From IMG/VR virus record IMGVR_UViG_3300009082_000010, positions 1-39,780 of that record: a DNA stretch of 39,780 nucleotides; one strand, written 5' to 3'. The DNA is from a virus. The notes beneath the pieces were generated by a model. The model was not told the origin of the DNA. It did no database searches and saw only the letters and a program-made list of their open reading frames with translations. How positions within the stretch are numbered: the stretch's first letter is position 1; every line of letters begins with the position of its first letter. The translations under genes and the position numbers were made by a program. Shown piece by piece: positions 23,047 through 30,094 of this stretch.

Positions 23047-23367
23047 TCAAAATTCCGGTATCATACGGTAATCATACGGCAACACTTTTTTTTTAAATAA
23101 AGTGTTGTAATCAATCGATAATAATTTAGTTGTCCGTCCATTTTCATTGCCTAAATCAATGTCGTACCAAAAAATTACCAAATATCTACCACTACCATTT
23201 AAATAATCAAGAAAAACACAGTCTTCGAAACGTTTTTTGCTTCCTATTGGAAATATTACTTGTTGCTCCTTCATTGTCGCAGTGTATACAAAATAGTCCA
23301 TATATTTACGTTTTATTTCTGCTATTATTTTTTCTTCTTCTTCTTTTTCTTTTTTGTCTTCTAACAT
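23047..23367 (-). CDS. Hypothetical early protein (106 aa), 3' end made of iterons
   Basis: The N-terminus is a Lys/Glu helix (DKKEKEEEEKIIAEIKRKYM); the remainder is beta-rich with VIFWYDIDLGNENGRT. The last 11 codons (LPYDYRMIPEF) lie on two 11-bp iteron units identical in pattern to the origin iterons. GGAGG precedes ATG 23367. Function unknown. Confidence 0.55.
   Translation of the reverse strand: MLEDKKEKEEEEKIIAEIKRKYMDYFVYTATMKEQQVIFPIGSKKRFEDCVFLDYLNGSGRYLVIFWYDIDLGNENGRTTKLLSIDYNTLFKKKVLPYDYRMIPEF
23049..23081. repeat. Iterons at the 3' end of the 23047-23367 gene
   Basis: ATCATACGGTA at 23060-23070 and ATCATACGGCA at 23071-23081 are in tandem, with a partial unit before them. They are the same unit as in the 26-kb origin region. 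Confidence 0.7.
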
Positions 23368-23411
23368 TATAGCCTCCGTTAGTTATAATTAACATTTTAT
23401 CAATAGTATTA

Positions 23412-23660
23412 TTATATTTTATCCTGTTGGATCCTAGTTATTTCACTGTGAAGCGATTTTTTACCCCAATCGCAATCAAAATAACAGCACTCTCTACAAT
23501 ATTTAATTCCGTGTGTCCACTGGCGATTACAACCATAACATCCACCGTGATAAAGGTTTTTAGGCTCACTACTGGACCATTTTTTCCATCCGTGTTGTCT
23601 CCCAATGTAATACGATAATATTGCTATTATTATACATTTTATAAAAATTTGAAAATCCAT
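23412..23660 (-). CDS. Membrane-anchored Cys-rich small protein (82 aa)
   Basis: Residues 2-19 (DFQIFIKCIIIAILSYYIG) form one transmembrane helix. The soluble part has CYGCNRQWTHG and YCRECCYFDCDWG, a likely zinc site. No clear Shine-Dalgarno site. Function unknown. Confidence 0.55.
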   Translation of the reverse strand: MDFQIFIKCIIIAILSYYIGRQHGWKKWSSSEPKNLYHGGCYGCNRQWTHGIKYCRECCYFDCDWGKKSLHSEITRIQQDKI

Positions 23661-23661
23661 A

Positions 23662-23991
23662 TTATTTAACCATTAAATCGATTGAATAATTATCCTGAAA
23701 ATCTCTAATAATCATTTTCTCATATTCCGTATAAAAAAACACCCCGTCGTCTTTATTCAAATAAAAAAAATCTAATATCAAAAACATGTTTTTATCCTTG
23801 CTATTAATACTCAAATTTCCATCATAATCTACAAAAACACCACAGTTAAATAGCCCCCATAAACTAATATTTTCATTAATAATATTTTCTAATTCTTGTT
23901 TGTCAACGATAATACAGATATTTAAATCATCAACATCATGTACAGAAAACAATCTAACAATTTGTCCTGTTTTTCGTACTATAAAATTCAT
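23662..23991 (-). CDS. Hypothetical early protein (109 aa)
   Basis: A soluble alpha/beta protein, Asp/Ile/Phe-rich (VRKTGQIVRLFSVHDVDDL near the start, FFYTEYEKMIIRDFQDN near the end). AAAGGA precedes ATG 23991. It starts one base beyond the stop of the following gene in the operon. No family recognised. Confidence 0.55.
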   Translation of the reverse strand: MNFIVRKTGQIVRLFSVHDVDDLNICIIVDKQELENIINENISLWGLFNCGVFVDYDGNLSINSKDKNMFLILDFFYLNKDDGVFFYTEYEKMIIRDFQDNYSIDLMVK

Positions 23992-24013
23992 GTTTTTATA
24001 TTCCTTTAATTTT

Positions 24014-24029
24014 AATACCCCTAGGTATT
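24014..24029. other. Small hairpin in the leader of 23662-23991
   Basis: AATACC (24014-24019) and GGTATT (24024-24029) form a 6-bp stem with a 4-base loop just upstream of the gene's ribosome site. Significance unknown. Confidence 0.3.
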
Positions 24030-24052
24030 TTCCTGTTTAAATTTAGTAAAAA

Positions 24053-24178
24053 TCAGTTTTTAGTTTTACGTTTTTTACACCAGCGTTTTTTAGCTAATCT
24101 GGAATAATATTCACTATCACCGCGTTTTTTTGCCTTTCCTGTACCAGATTTACCACCTATTTTTCCTATTTTCGACAT
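24053..24178 (-). CDS. Small basic protein (41 aa)
   Basis: ATG 24178 to TGA 24053-24055 encodes MSKIGKIGGKSGTGKAKKRG followed by DSEYYSRLAKKRWCKKRK. The pattern KKRGDSxYYxxLAKKRW recurs in small phage proteins and looks like a single nucleic-acid-binding helix. It fills the gap between larger genes. Confidence 0.6.
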   Translation of the reverse strand: MSKIGKIGGKSGTGKAKKRGDSEYYSRLAKKRWCKKRKTKN

Positions 24179-24216
24179 ATATATTGAAATTGTTTTTTTT
24201 TGTACAAATTTATTTT

Positions 24217-24438
24217 TCATGATTTATTATCTCTATTTTTTATATTATTATTATATGTTACGATAGAAAACCCTATATCTTTATTGATATTATGGTCTAA
24301 AAGATACATTTTTATAACTTTTGCTTTATCAATATCATTATATGTAATTACATAATTTTTACTTTTTTTATTAGTTAAAAAATTAATTTTATTGTTTTTT
24401 TTATTATGTAACAAAATTGCATACAGTGCATATTTCAT
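24217..24438 (-). CDS. Hypothetical early protein (73 aa)
   Basis: A small Lys/Asn/Ile-rich soluble protein (YALYAILLHNKKNNKINFL). ATG 24438 overlaps the upstream stop (ATGA) with GGAGG a little farther upstream. Very AT-rich codons. Function unknown. Confidence 0.5.
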   Translation of the reverse strand: MKYALYAILLHNKKNNKINFLTNKKSKNYVITYNDIDKAKVIKMYLLDHNINKDIGFSIVTYNNNIKNRDNKS

Positions 24439-24653
24439 TTTTTATATGGCCTCCAGATAATTATAGATTTACCGGTATTTTTTTGTCTTCCTGTTTCACG
24501 GTCAACAAGGATATTTTTGTCGCAACATTTTATTCTTAGCGTTTTGTCAGATATTTTAGAAACAATTCCTGTGATTGGAGTAGTATCTCCTGTGTAAAAA
24601 CAAGAATTGCGTTCTACAAATTCACCTAATCCGCATTCAGCAATAGTTTTCAT
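24435..24653 (-). CDS. Hypothetical early protein (72 aa)
   Basis: A beta-rich small protein (GDTTPITGIVSKISDKTLRI, then RETGRQKNTGKSIIIWRPY) with a possible SH3- or OB-like barrel. AAGGAG precedes ATG 24653. Function unknown. Confidence 0.55.
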   Translation of the reverse strand: MKTIAECGLGEFVERNSCFYTGDTTPITGIVSKISDKTLRIKCCDKNILVDRETGRQKNTGKSIIIWRPYKK

Positions 24654-24727
24654 TACTCTACTCCTTATCAGTAATTAATAGTGTTGCTGTTTTAATTTCA
24701 TCGCCTTTGTAAAAAATTTAATCACCC

Positions 24728-24746
24728 CCGGCCTTTTTCCGGCCGG
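24728..24746. terminator. GC-rich hairpin, possible terminator
   Basis: CCGGCC (24728-24733) pairs with GGCCGG (24741-24746) across a 7-base loop. On the minus strand a T6 run lies about 13 bases past the stem. The GC-rich hairpin stands out in an AT-rich gap (24654-24775) with no convincing gene. Confidence 0.4.
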
Positions 24747-24775
24747 AATTTAGTTAAATCTGTTTTTCTGGTTTT

Positions 24776-24943
24776 CTAGTGTATCTCAACCTCAATCAAT
24801 GTGACTCCATCATCCTCATCAAAAGCCTGCTCTGCTGTGATACCTCTATCTATAAGCTCCTGGGCATCATAAGATAAGATCCAACCGTCTTTTGTATCTA
24901 CGCTGCCTGTATGTACGTGCATATAATTTTTTGTGTTACTCAT
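24776..24943 (-). CDS. Small acidic early protein (55 aa)
   Basis: ATG 24943 behind AAAGGAG opens 55 codons: MHVHTGSVDTKDGWILSYDA, then AQELIDRGITAEQAFDEDDG and a final LIEVEIH. The sequence is clearly protein-like, with a helix-turn pattern and an acidic tail. Function unknown. Confidence 0.65.
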   Translation of the reverse strand: MSNTKNYMHVHTGSVDTKDGWILSYDAQELIDRGITAEQAFDEDDGVTLIEVEIH

Positions 24944-24947
24944 AAAA

Positions 24948-24971
24948 TCTCCTTTTTTGTTTGTGCTCTCA
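24948..24971. repeat. 24-bp leader repeat, copy 1
   Basis: This is an exact copy of 25436-25459. On the minus strand it is TGAGAGCACAAAC followed by A6 and GGAGA, i.e. a complete ribosome-binding leader reused before two unrelated genes. Confidence 0.8.
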
Positions 24972-24972
24972 T

Positions 24973-25155
24973 CTATAAAACTATTTCTATGCGTTGATTT
25001 TTTTTGTTAGTTAGAATCTCTTTATAACACCTGATACACTCTCTGCGTATGATTACATCTGTTGGATTGCTAATTCTTTTGGTTGCACTCCCACAACTAT
25101 CGCAGTAGACAATTCCGTTTTTTTGTATCAATGGGTTTTCAGATATTTTTTTCAT
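24973..25155 (-). CDS. Com-like zinc-ribbon protein (60 aa)
   Basis: CDSCGSATKR (residues 18-27) and CIRCYKE (40-46) give two CxxC pairs in a small treble-clef or ribbon, similar in pattern to the Mu Com translational regulator. The rest is basic. It might bind nucleic acid; no Shine-Dalgarno site is obvious at ATG 25155. Confidence 0.55.
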   Translation of the reverse strand: MKKISENPLIQKNGIVYCDSCGSATKRISNPTDVIIRRECIRCYKEILTNKKNQRIEIVL

Positions 25156-25158
25156 ATT

Positions 25159-25431
25159 CTATTTCGCTTGCTTTAAAATACGCAATATTATCAGTATATT
25201 CAAGCTCTGTTTATTAGATGCCACTAAAGATTCAAAAACTACAGCGAGCTGTGTTTGTGACATCCAATCTATCCACAATATGATTCTGCCTTTAGTATAC
25301 ACAAAGCTAGTGATTTTGAGAAATGGTACATCCTCAATTAATTTTTCGACTTGCGAATCATTTAATATGATAATATTTTCGTTATCTTTATCAAATATAC
25401 CAGGTAAAACTTTCTCTATGATTGTATGCAT
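25159..25431 (-). CDS. Hypothetical early protein (90 aa)
   Basis: A soluble small alpha/beta protein (IIEKVLPGIFDKDNENIIIL, then GRIILWIDWMSQTQLA). AAGGAG precedes ATG 25431. Function unknown. Confidence 0.55.
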   Translation of the reverse strand: MHTIIEKVLPGIFDKDNENIIILNDSQVEKLIEDVPFLKITSFVYTKGRIILWIDWMSQTQLAVVFESLVASNKQSLNILIILRILKQAK

Positions 25432-25435
25432 ACGT

Positions 25436-25459
25436 TCTCCTTTTTTGTTTGTGCTCTCA
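25436..25459. repeat. 24-bp leader repeat, copy 2
   Basis: This is identical to 24948-24971. It carries the ribosome site of the 25159-25431 gene. Confidence 0.8.
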
Positions 25460-25503
25460 CCAGGTACCTGGGTTCCGGTACCGGTAGACCGCCCGGAGGC
25501 GGT
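25460..25503. promoter_or_regulatory. Three consecutive GC-rich palindromes
   Basis: CCAGGTACCTGG (25460-25471), CCGGTACCGG (25475-25484) and a 6-bp hairpin ACCGCC-CGGA-GGCGGT (25488-25503) follow one another between two early genes. Two contain GGTACC. They could be operators, a terminator, or the scar of an insertion. Confidence 0.55.
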
Positions 25504-25517
25504 TTCGAGGGTTAGTT

Positions 25518-25742
25518 TTAGTTAGCTAATAAAATCGCCTTTTCTGGCTCCGACAGCTCGTTTTTTGCAAGCCGTATGACGAGCGCCTTTAGGCGGACTA
25601 TCTCTGCTTTTGCCTCAACCAAGTCTTGCGGGGCAAGATACAGATCGACCTCTATCTCTGTCATTTCTAACTGGTCTTTTTTTATCAAATTTTTTGCCAA
25701 AATCATTTGGTTTGCGGCGTCTGTCTTTTTTGTGTTACTCAT
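25518..25742 (-). CDS. First gene of the early operon, helical protein (74 aa)
   Basis: ATG 25742 (MSNTKKTDAAN) is chosen because AGGAG lies 7 bases upstream; a longer frame to 25814 runs through the promoter. The protein is helical and acidic (LEMTEIEVDLYLAPQDLVEA), then LKALVIRLAKNEL, with coiled-coil potential. As the first early gene it may be expressed at once after entry. Function unknown. Confidence 0.6.
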   Translation of the reverse strand: MSNTKKTDAANQMILAKNLIKKDQLEMTEIEVDLYLAPQDLVEAKAEIVRLKALVIRLAKNELSEPEKAILLAN

Positions 25743-25773
25743 ACTGTTCTCCTTTTTTTGTGACTCATTTTGT

Positions 25774-25808
25774 ACTGAGTGTTTCTCAGTCTCTCTATAT
25801 ATAATATA
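25774..25808 (-). promoter_or_regulatory. Putative early promoter and leader hairpin
   Basis: On the minus strand an extended -10 (TGG-TATATT, 25811-25803) precedes the first early gene; no good -35 is seen. The leader contains a 6-bp hairpin (25774-25779 with 25785-25790, ACTGAG/CTCAGT, 5-base loop) before the ribosome site. Confidence 0.4.
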
Positions 25809-25986
25809 CCACAAAAGGCTTGCGTATGGTACAATTATTTTGTCAATTTTGAAAGTATTTTTGTGTAGCTTAAGTTATTGTAAAATATACAACTTGTATT
25901 ATTGTTTGTAAATTATGACAATAAAAGTTTGATTTTTTGTATAAATAATTGTTTTTAAAAATATAATTTTTTGATATAATATCGTT

Positions 25987-26030
25987 ATCATACGTTAATC
26001 ATACGTTAATCATACGTTAATCATATGATT
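25987..26030. repeat. Iteron array A (4 x 11 bp)
   Basis: ATCATACGTTA occurs three times in tandem (25987, 25998, 26009), then ATCATATGATT (26020). The 11-bp spacing places each unit on the same DNA face. Confidence 0.85.
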
Positions 26031-26095
26031 AAATATTTAGTAGGTACAAAAAAAATAACTCTTTTTATTAAAATATTGATTATATTATAGTAGTA

Positions 26096-26151
26096 TTACA
26101 TCTCAGCAGGCAGACCAGCCTCCCAAAAATCTCCGGTGTACCCGGATGTAA
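26096..26151. other. Three-way-junction-like structure in the origin region
   Basis: TTACAT (26096-26101) pairs with ATGTAA (26146-26151). Inside are AGGC/GCCT (26108-26111 with 26118-26121) and CCGG/CCGG (26133-26136 with 26142-26145). It may be a small RNA, an origin DNA structure, or chance. Confidence 0.35.
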
Positions 26152-26180
26152 GTCAATAAATAATAAAAACTTACAGAAAA

Positions 26181-26268
26181 GCCGTGAGCAAAAATACGTA
26201 AAGTGAAGCAATTTTCTTTTTTGTGGCCTAAAACGTAGTGGTTCGACCTGGTCACGGGCGATTTTTTT
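26181..26268 (+). ncRNA. Possible small RNA ending in a T-run
   Basis: CCGTGA (26182-26187) pairs with TCACGG (26252-26257) and is followed after GCGA by seven T (26262-26268), as at an intrinsic terminator. The interior has GGTTCGACC (tRNA T-arm-like) but no cloverleaf. No promoter was identified. Confidence 0.25.
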
Positions 26269-26409
26269 AAAACGCTGTCGGGGGGGTTTTCTTTATGTTT
26301 TTTAATTTCTTTTGGATATTTTAATATTTAAAACCTAGTATACAAAAACACAATAACTTAAAAACTAAAGCATAAATCATTGAAAAATATATACTTATAT
26401 AAAGAAAAA

Positions 26410-26464
26410 ATCATACGGTAATCATACGTTAATCATATGATTATCATACGGTAATCATATGATT
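26410..26464. repeat. Iteron array B (5 x 11 bp)
   Basis: Units begin at 26410 (ATCATACGGTA), 26421 (ATCATACGTTA), 26432 (ATCATATGATT), 26443 (ATCATACGGTA) and 26454 (ATCATATGATT). The TATGATT form contains the perfect palindrome ATCATATGAT. Confidence 0.85.
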
Positions 26465-26511
26465 AAATATAACGCATATATTAACACCAATAACACCATC
26501 TCAACACCAAT

Positions 26512-26542
<31 letters not shown>

Positions 26543-26705
26543 GATATAGCACTCTATCGTTTAACACCAAATACCAAATCTCAACCTCAATACCAATAAA
26601 TATTTATCAATAAAAAAATAAAAAAATTAACTCATTAACAAAATATTTATTATATTTAACTGTATATTAATAAATGTTAATATATATTAATAACTATTAA
26701 CAATT

Positions 26706-26725
26706 TGTGGATAACTTGTGGATAA
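26706..26725. promoter_or_regulatory. Two tandem DnaA boxes
   Basis: TGTGGATAA at 26706-26714 and 26717-26725 is the exact complement of the strong DnaA box TTATCCACA. The two are 11 bp apart and adjoin AT-rich DNA. The second overlaps the GTG start of the small-terminase gene. Confidence 0.75.
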
Positions 26726-27284
26726 CTCAAAACCCCTATCCGGGCATAAAATACCAAAAAAGGCACCACCTAAAGTAGTGCCCCAAAAAGATGATACCAA
26801 AATCATCCTAGATAAAACCATACCTAAAAAAATATATCCAAAACTCACCGCCATCGAAATTAAAAGACTAGCCCATGATTATCTAATCCATTGTGATAAA
26901 ACAAATAAACAGCCTAACAAGCCAGGCCTTTGTCTATTCTTCGGCTTTACGTCATGCAAACAAGCGTGGGATTACTGGGACAACAGACGGGCAAAAGGGC
27001 ATGCGGCGTGTGATGGTTGGGATTACGCGTTAACTTTGGTCGAGGATGTTCTTAACTCGTTGTCCCTCAACCCGTTAGCTAAAAATTGGAAAGGGCCGAT
27101 AGAAATCTTGGCCAGGACCTATCATTACACCGAAAAACTCAACATCAACCAGCAGACTAGTAATATTATGGTGTATGTGCCACAAAAACTCCCCGAGGGC
27201 GCACCGGTCGATGTTCGTCAGAAATCATCGGCAGAAAGTAATGTTGTTAATGCAAATAGAACAAACAATAAAAGTAAAGGTTAA
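26718..27284 (+). CDS. terS: Probable small terminase subunit
   Basis: The protein has 188 residues. The N-terminal 40 are Lys/Pro-rich and disordered. Residues 44-105 (TAIEIKRLAHDYLIHCDK, then PGLCLFFGFTSCKQAWDYWD) form an HTH-like helical domain similar to gp3-type small terminases. The C-terminus is Asn/Ser-rich and basic. It is the first plus-strand late gene, one small ORF before the large terminase. The start is GTG 26718, the only codon available after the TAA at 26712, with no Shine-Dalgarno site and overlapping a DnaA box, so the true start is uncertain. TerS would recognise the packaging site. Confidence 0.6.
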   Translation: MDNSKPLSGHKIPKKAPPKVVPQKDDTKIILDKTIPKKIYPKLTAIEIKRLAHDYLIHCDKTNKQPNKPGLCLFFGFTSCKQAWDYWDNRRAKGHAACDGWDYALTLVEDVLNSLSLNPLAKNWKGPIEILARTYHYTEKLNINQQTSNIMVYVPQKLPEGAPVDVRQKSSAESNVVNANRTNNKSKG

Positions 27285-27461
27285 GGTAAATTGTTTAGTC
27301 ATAATATAATCAATGACTTACAGAAAGAGTTTACATAATAGTTATTATGCGACATACCAATTGTAAATGTTATTATTTAAGAGTGTTGTTGTTTAAGCAA
27401 AAATTAGGCCAGCAGTATTTAATAGTTTTGTTTTGTTTACTATTGTTGATATACTATGCAC

Positions 27462-27514
27462 CAAGGGGCGGGGGTATGGGGGGCACCCCAAGGTTGACCT
27501 CCCCCCGTCCCTTG
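27462..27514. other. GC-rich hairpin between the terminase genes
   Basis: CAAGGGGCGGGGG (27462-27474) pairs with CCCCCGTCCCTTG (27502-27514) over 13 bp with one G-T wobble; the loop contains a further GGGG/CCCC pairing (27478-27481 with 27486-27489). The rest of the 294-base gap (27285-27578) is AT-rich with no convincing gene. It could be a packaging site or an mRNA structure. Confidence 0.6.
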
Positions 27515-27578
27515 ATAGTAGGTGTATATCCTGAAAATATTACGAGTACGTGCGAGGCTTTACAAAAGGGGAAATGGT

Positions 27579-27740
27579 ATGCAATGTATATATAGTCAGT
27601 ATATGGGGAATGATGAAGAGGAAAGGGAAGTGTATGAGTGCAGGAGTCCGGAGGTGGGGTATAGTGAAACAAAGATGTGTGATTATAGGACTTGTGAGAA
27701 TAAGTATGAAGATGATGGTTATGAACGGATTAGGTTTTAA
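27579..27740 (+). CDS. Small acidic Cys-rich protein between terminase genes (53 aa)
   Basis: ATG 27579 follows AAGGGG and opens 53 codons (MQCIYSQYMGNDEEEREVYE, then CDYRTCENKYEDDGYERI). It is acidic with four Cys, unlike the basic overlapping frame at 27571-27750, which is rich in Met and Lys by chance. Function unknown; perhaps a terminase or packaging accessory. Confidence 0.5.
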   Translation: MQCIYSQYMGNDEEEREVYECRSPEVGYSETKMCDYRTCENKYEDDGYERIRF

Positions 27741-27753
27741 GGGAAGATAGGTA

Positions 27754-29226
27754 ATGCAGGGTATACAGGGGTATGTGCCGAGTGTTACGAATGGTACATT
27801 AACATCAATGCGGACATGGAGACCACAGGTAGGTAAGCAAGAGCTTATTTTACAGAGGTCTGAGAGGGAGGTTTGTGCTGGAGGTGCGCGTGGTGGTATA
27901 AAGTCGGAGAGTGGTTTAGCATTGGGAATAGACCCTGAGGTGATATATAATCCGCGTTTTCAGGGATTAGTTATCAGGAAGAATTACCAGGATTTAGCAG
28001 ATTGGATACAGCGTGCCAGGATATTTTATGATGGATTTGCTACAATAATGGGAAATCCGTCAGAGATACATTGGAAGGGGAAGAATGGGCAAGCTGGTGG
28101 TATAACAAGGTTGAGTCATTGGAAGGATACGTCTGATATTAGCTCTCACATAGGGAAAGAGTATCAGAGGTTAAATATAGAGGAATTGACTGATTGTGTA
28201 AAAAGTCTTGAAGAGTATAAAATGTTATTGGGTAGTTGTCGGAGTACAATAGAGGGAGTAAAACCTAAGATATATTTAAGTACAAATCCCGGTGGCCCTG
28301 GTCATGGTTGGGTAAAGGAATATTTTGTAAATAAGGCAACGATGAAGCCATATTATGATGATGGTTTGAAATCGTGGCGTATTTTTATACCAACGACAAT
28401 AGAAGATAATCCGATTTTAATAGAGAGAGACCCGGAGTATTATAATTATTTGCGTAGTTTGCCGGAACCGTTGTATTCGATGTGGTATAAGGGTTCGTGG
28501 GATGTGGCTCCTGGAATGTTTTTTTATGATTTTGATACGCATTTATCTATAGAGCCTCACAGAATACTTGGAGATTTGGCGGCGAATAGGCTGTTTGGCG
28601 CTCTTGATATAGGAGTAGGCCATCCTACAGCCTTTGGTTTATTTTATTTGACTCCAGAGGGTAGGATTGAGTTGTTGTTTAGTTATGTAAAAAAGCAACA
28701 AGACCATAGGAGTCATGCGCAGGCTATATTTCAGAAAATTGAGAGTTTTGGGGATTGGATAGACGGGTGTTTTCCTTTAAAGATTTTTTGTGGACATGAT
28801 TTTGACAGGACTTTTAAGGCAAGTCAAGAAGTTCAAATATGTGCGAGAGATGAATATGAGGATGTTTTCAGATCTAGGGACACACAGTTTGTACTTGCAA
28901 ATATAGAGCGGGTATATGGGTGTCAGTGTCTTAGGACTGTTTTGAGTTGTGCAAAAGGAGTACCGGCGTTTTTGTATTGGAAGTTATTTAATTCAGAATT
29001 TGAAACGGCATTAAAGAATATACCAGTTGATAAAACAAATATAGAATGTTATGACAAGGTCACTGGTGATGATGCTGCGGATATGTTCCGGTATGGGGTT
29101 GCTGGTGTTATGTCGGAGATAAACACGGAAAAACAGCGCAGGGAAACATCAAAAAGAACAGGTGTAATACCTTTTGATATGAGCGGTTTAAATAATTATG
29201 AGTTTAAGGAAACGGGATTAGTATGA
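27754..29226 (+). CDS. terL: Large terminase subunit (packaging ATPase-nuclease)
   Basis: The protein has 490 residues. ATPase: Walker A GGARGGIKS (43-51), Walker B with NIEELTDC (141-148), coupling motif STNPGGPGHGW (176-186). RNase H-like nuclease: FGALDIGVGHP (D285), CGHDFD (D349/D351) and GDDAADMFRYG (D443). It pumps DNA into proheads and cuts the concatemer. The glycine normally just before the Walker A lysine is Ile49. GATAGGT precedes ATG 27754; the stop overlaps the next start (ATGA). Confidence 0.9.
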   Translation: MQGIQGYVPSVTNGTLTSMRTWRPQVGKQELILQRSEREVCAGGARGGIKSESGLALGIDPEVIYNPRFQGLVIRKNYQDLADWIQRARIFYDGFATIMGNPSEIHWKGKNGQAGGITRLSHWKDTSDISSHIGKEYQRLNIEELTDCVKSLEEYKMLLGSCRSTIEGVKPKIYLSTNPGGPGHGWVKEYFVNKATMKPYYDDGLKSWRIFIPTTIEDNPILIERDPEYYNYLRSLPEPLYSMWYKGSWDVAPGMFFYDFDTHLSIEPHRILGDLAANRLFGALDIGVGHPTAFGLFYLTPEGRIELLFSYVKKQQDHRSHAQAIFQKIESFGDWIDGCFPLKIFCGHDFDRTFKASQEVQICARDEYEDVFRSRDTQFVLANIERVYGCQCLRTVLSCAKGVPAFLYWKLFNSEFETALKNIPVDKTNIECYDKVTGDDAADMFRYGVAGVMSEINTEKQRRETSKRTGVIPFDMSGLNNYEFKETGLV

Positions 29227-29486
29227 TAACAGGAGCACGTAAGGGTTTTGTACAGGGTAGTCCTACAAAGGAGCAATTAAGTCAGATACCAGATATGGAT
29301 TTTTTGCTTGAGTTGCTTAAAGATCCTGGTTTCAGGGAAGCTGTAGATAGAATTGAGAAGCATGATGGTTTTACGAGTGCTTTAAAAGTGGCAGCGTTTA
29401 AAATGGCGGTAAAACATACCCAGAGCGATAGAAGGATGTTGATACAGAAAAAAATGATAGATAAATCACTAAAAAATAAGGAATAA
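29223..29486 (+). CDS. Small helical protein between terminase and portal
   Basis: The protein has 87 residues, coupled to terL by a 4-base overlap. Helical and amphipathic (QIPDMDFLLELLKDPGFREA), with a basic C-terminus (RRMLIQKKMIDKSLKNK). No family recognised; perhaps a head-assembly or packaging accessory. Confidence 0.55.
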   Translation: MITGARKGFVQGSPTKEQLSQIPDMDFLLELLKDPGFREAVDRIEKHDGFTSALKVAAFKMAVKHTQSDRRMLIQKKMIDKSLKNKE

Positions 29487-29492
29487 ATTATC

Positions 29493-30077
29493 ATGAAGAC
29501 GAAATTATTGTTAATCTTTTTAGTATTTGTGTGTTTAGCTCAAAGTACCAATAAAAAGATAATGAATTGGAAGGGCTGGGGTGATACTGTTTCTATTCGC
29601 CAGATACAGGATACCGGAGTTTTTTATTATAGTAGGGCATTAAGTATAACAGATGGTGAAGATTTTACCTTGATGTGCAAATGTAATGATACGACATCGG
29701 CAGGTTTTGCAAGCGATAGTTTAAATTTTATGTGGGGGTATCAATTAGGGAATCCATCTTTGACATCTACAGGAGTGGTTGACACGGTCTGGTCAAAATC
29801 AGATTGCTTTATTGTTGATACTATAACGACAGATAGTTTAGGAACTGGTCGTATAGGATACACTAGCCCAGGCGGAGCCATCAATCGGTATTACAGAGGA
29901 ATTGATACTAGTTCTATTTCTGGCTATGCTATACAGGATCGTTGGGTTGTATCAGAGTGGAAGCCTCTTATTAGGTTTTGGATGTCTCCAATTAGTGTAA
30001 AGCATAAAAAAGGATCTTATGTTAAAACTATTTTCCAGCTTACACAGAGAAATAATACTATAGTTGGAAATCGTTAA
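29493..30077 (+). CDS. Signal-peptide-bearing beta-rich protein in the head cluster
   Basis: The protein has 194 residues. The N-terminus KTKLLLIFLVFVCLAQS is a standard Sec signal; it shares MKTKL with the fibre-like protein at 7554. The mature part is beta-rich (GDTVSIRQIQDTGVFYYSRAL; VVDTVWSKSDCFIVDTI), like decoration or adhesin domains. It sits between terL and portal. A signal peptide is unexpected for a cytoplasmically assembled virion. Function unknown. Confidence 0.6.
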   Translation: MKTKLLLIFLVFVCLAQSTNKKIMNWKGWGDTVSIRQIQDTGVFYYSRALSITDGEDFTLMCKCNDTTSAGFASDSLNFMWGYQLGNPSLTSTGVVDTVWSKSDCFIVDTITTDSLGTGRIGYTSPGGAINRYYRGIDTSSISGYAIQDRWVVSEWKPLIRFWMSPISVKHKKGSYVKTIFQLTQRNNTIVGNR

Positions 30078-30094
30078 TAATAATGGAGGTAATA

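Noticed and set aside
24654-24715. Open peptide YKGDEIKTATLLITDKE on the minus strand
   Set aside because: It looks protein-like, but no start codon precedes it after the upstream TAA; it may be a gene remnant, too short to annotate.
26231-26260. tRNA fragment suggested by GGTTCGACC
   Set aside because: No acceptor stem, anticodon arm or D-arm could be drawn around it; only a T-arm-like string is present.
27347-27595. 82-aa plus-strand ORF upstream of terL
   Set aside because: No ribosome site, it runs through the GC-rich hairpin, and it has random-looking composition.
27550-27750. 66-aa Met/Lys-rich ORF overlapping 27579-27740
   Set aside because: Its composition reflects the purine-rich DNA; the overlapping acidic frame with AAGGGG before ATG is more protein-like, though either could be wrong.
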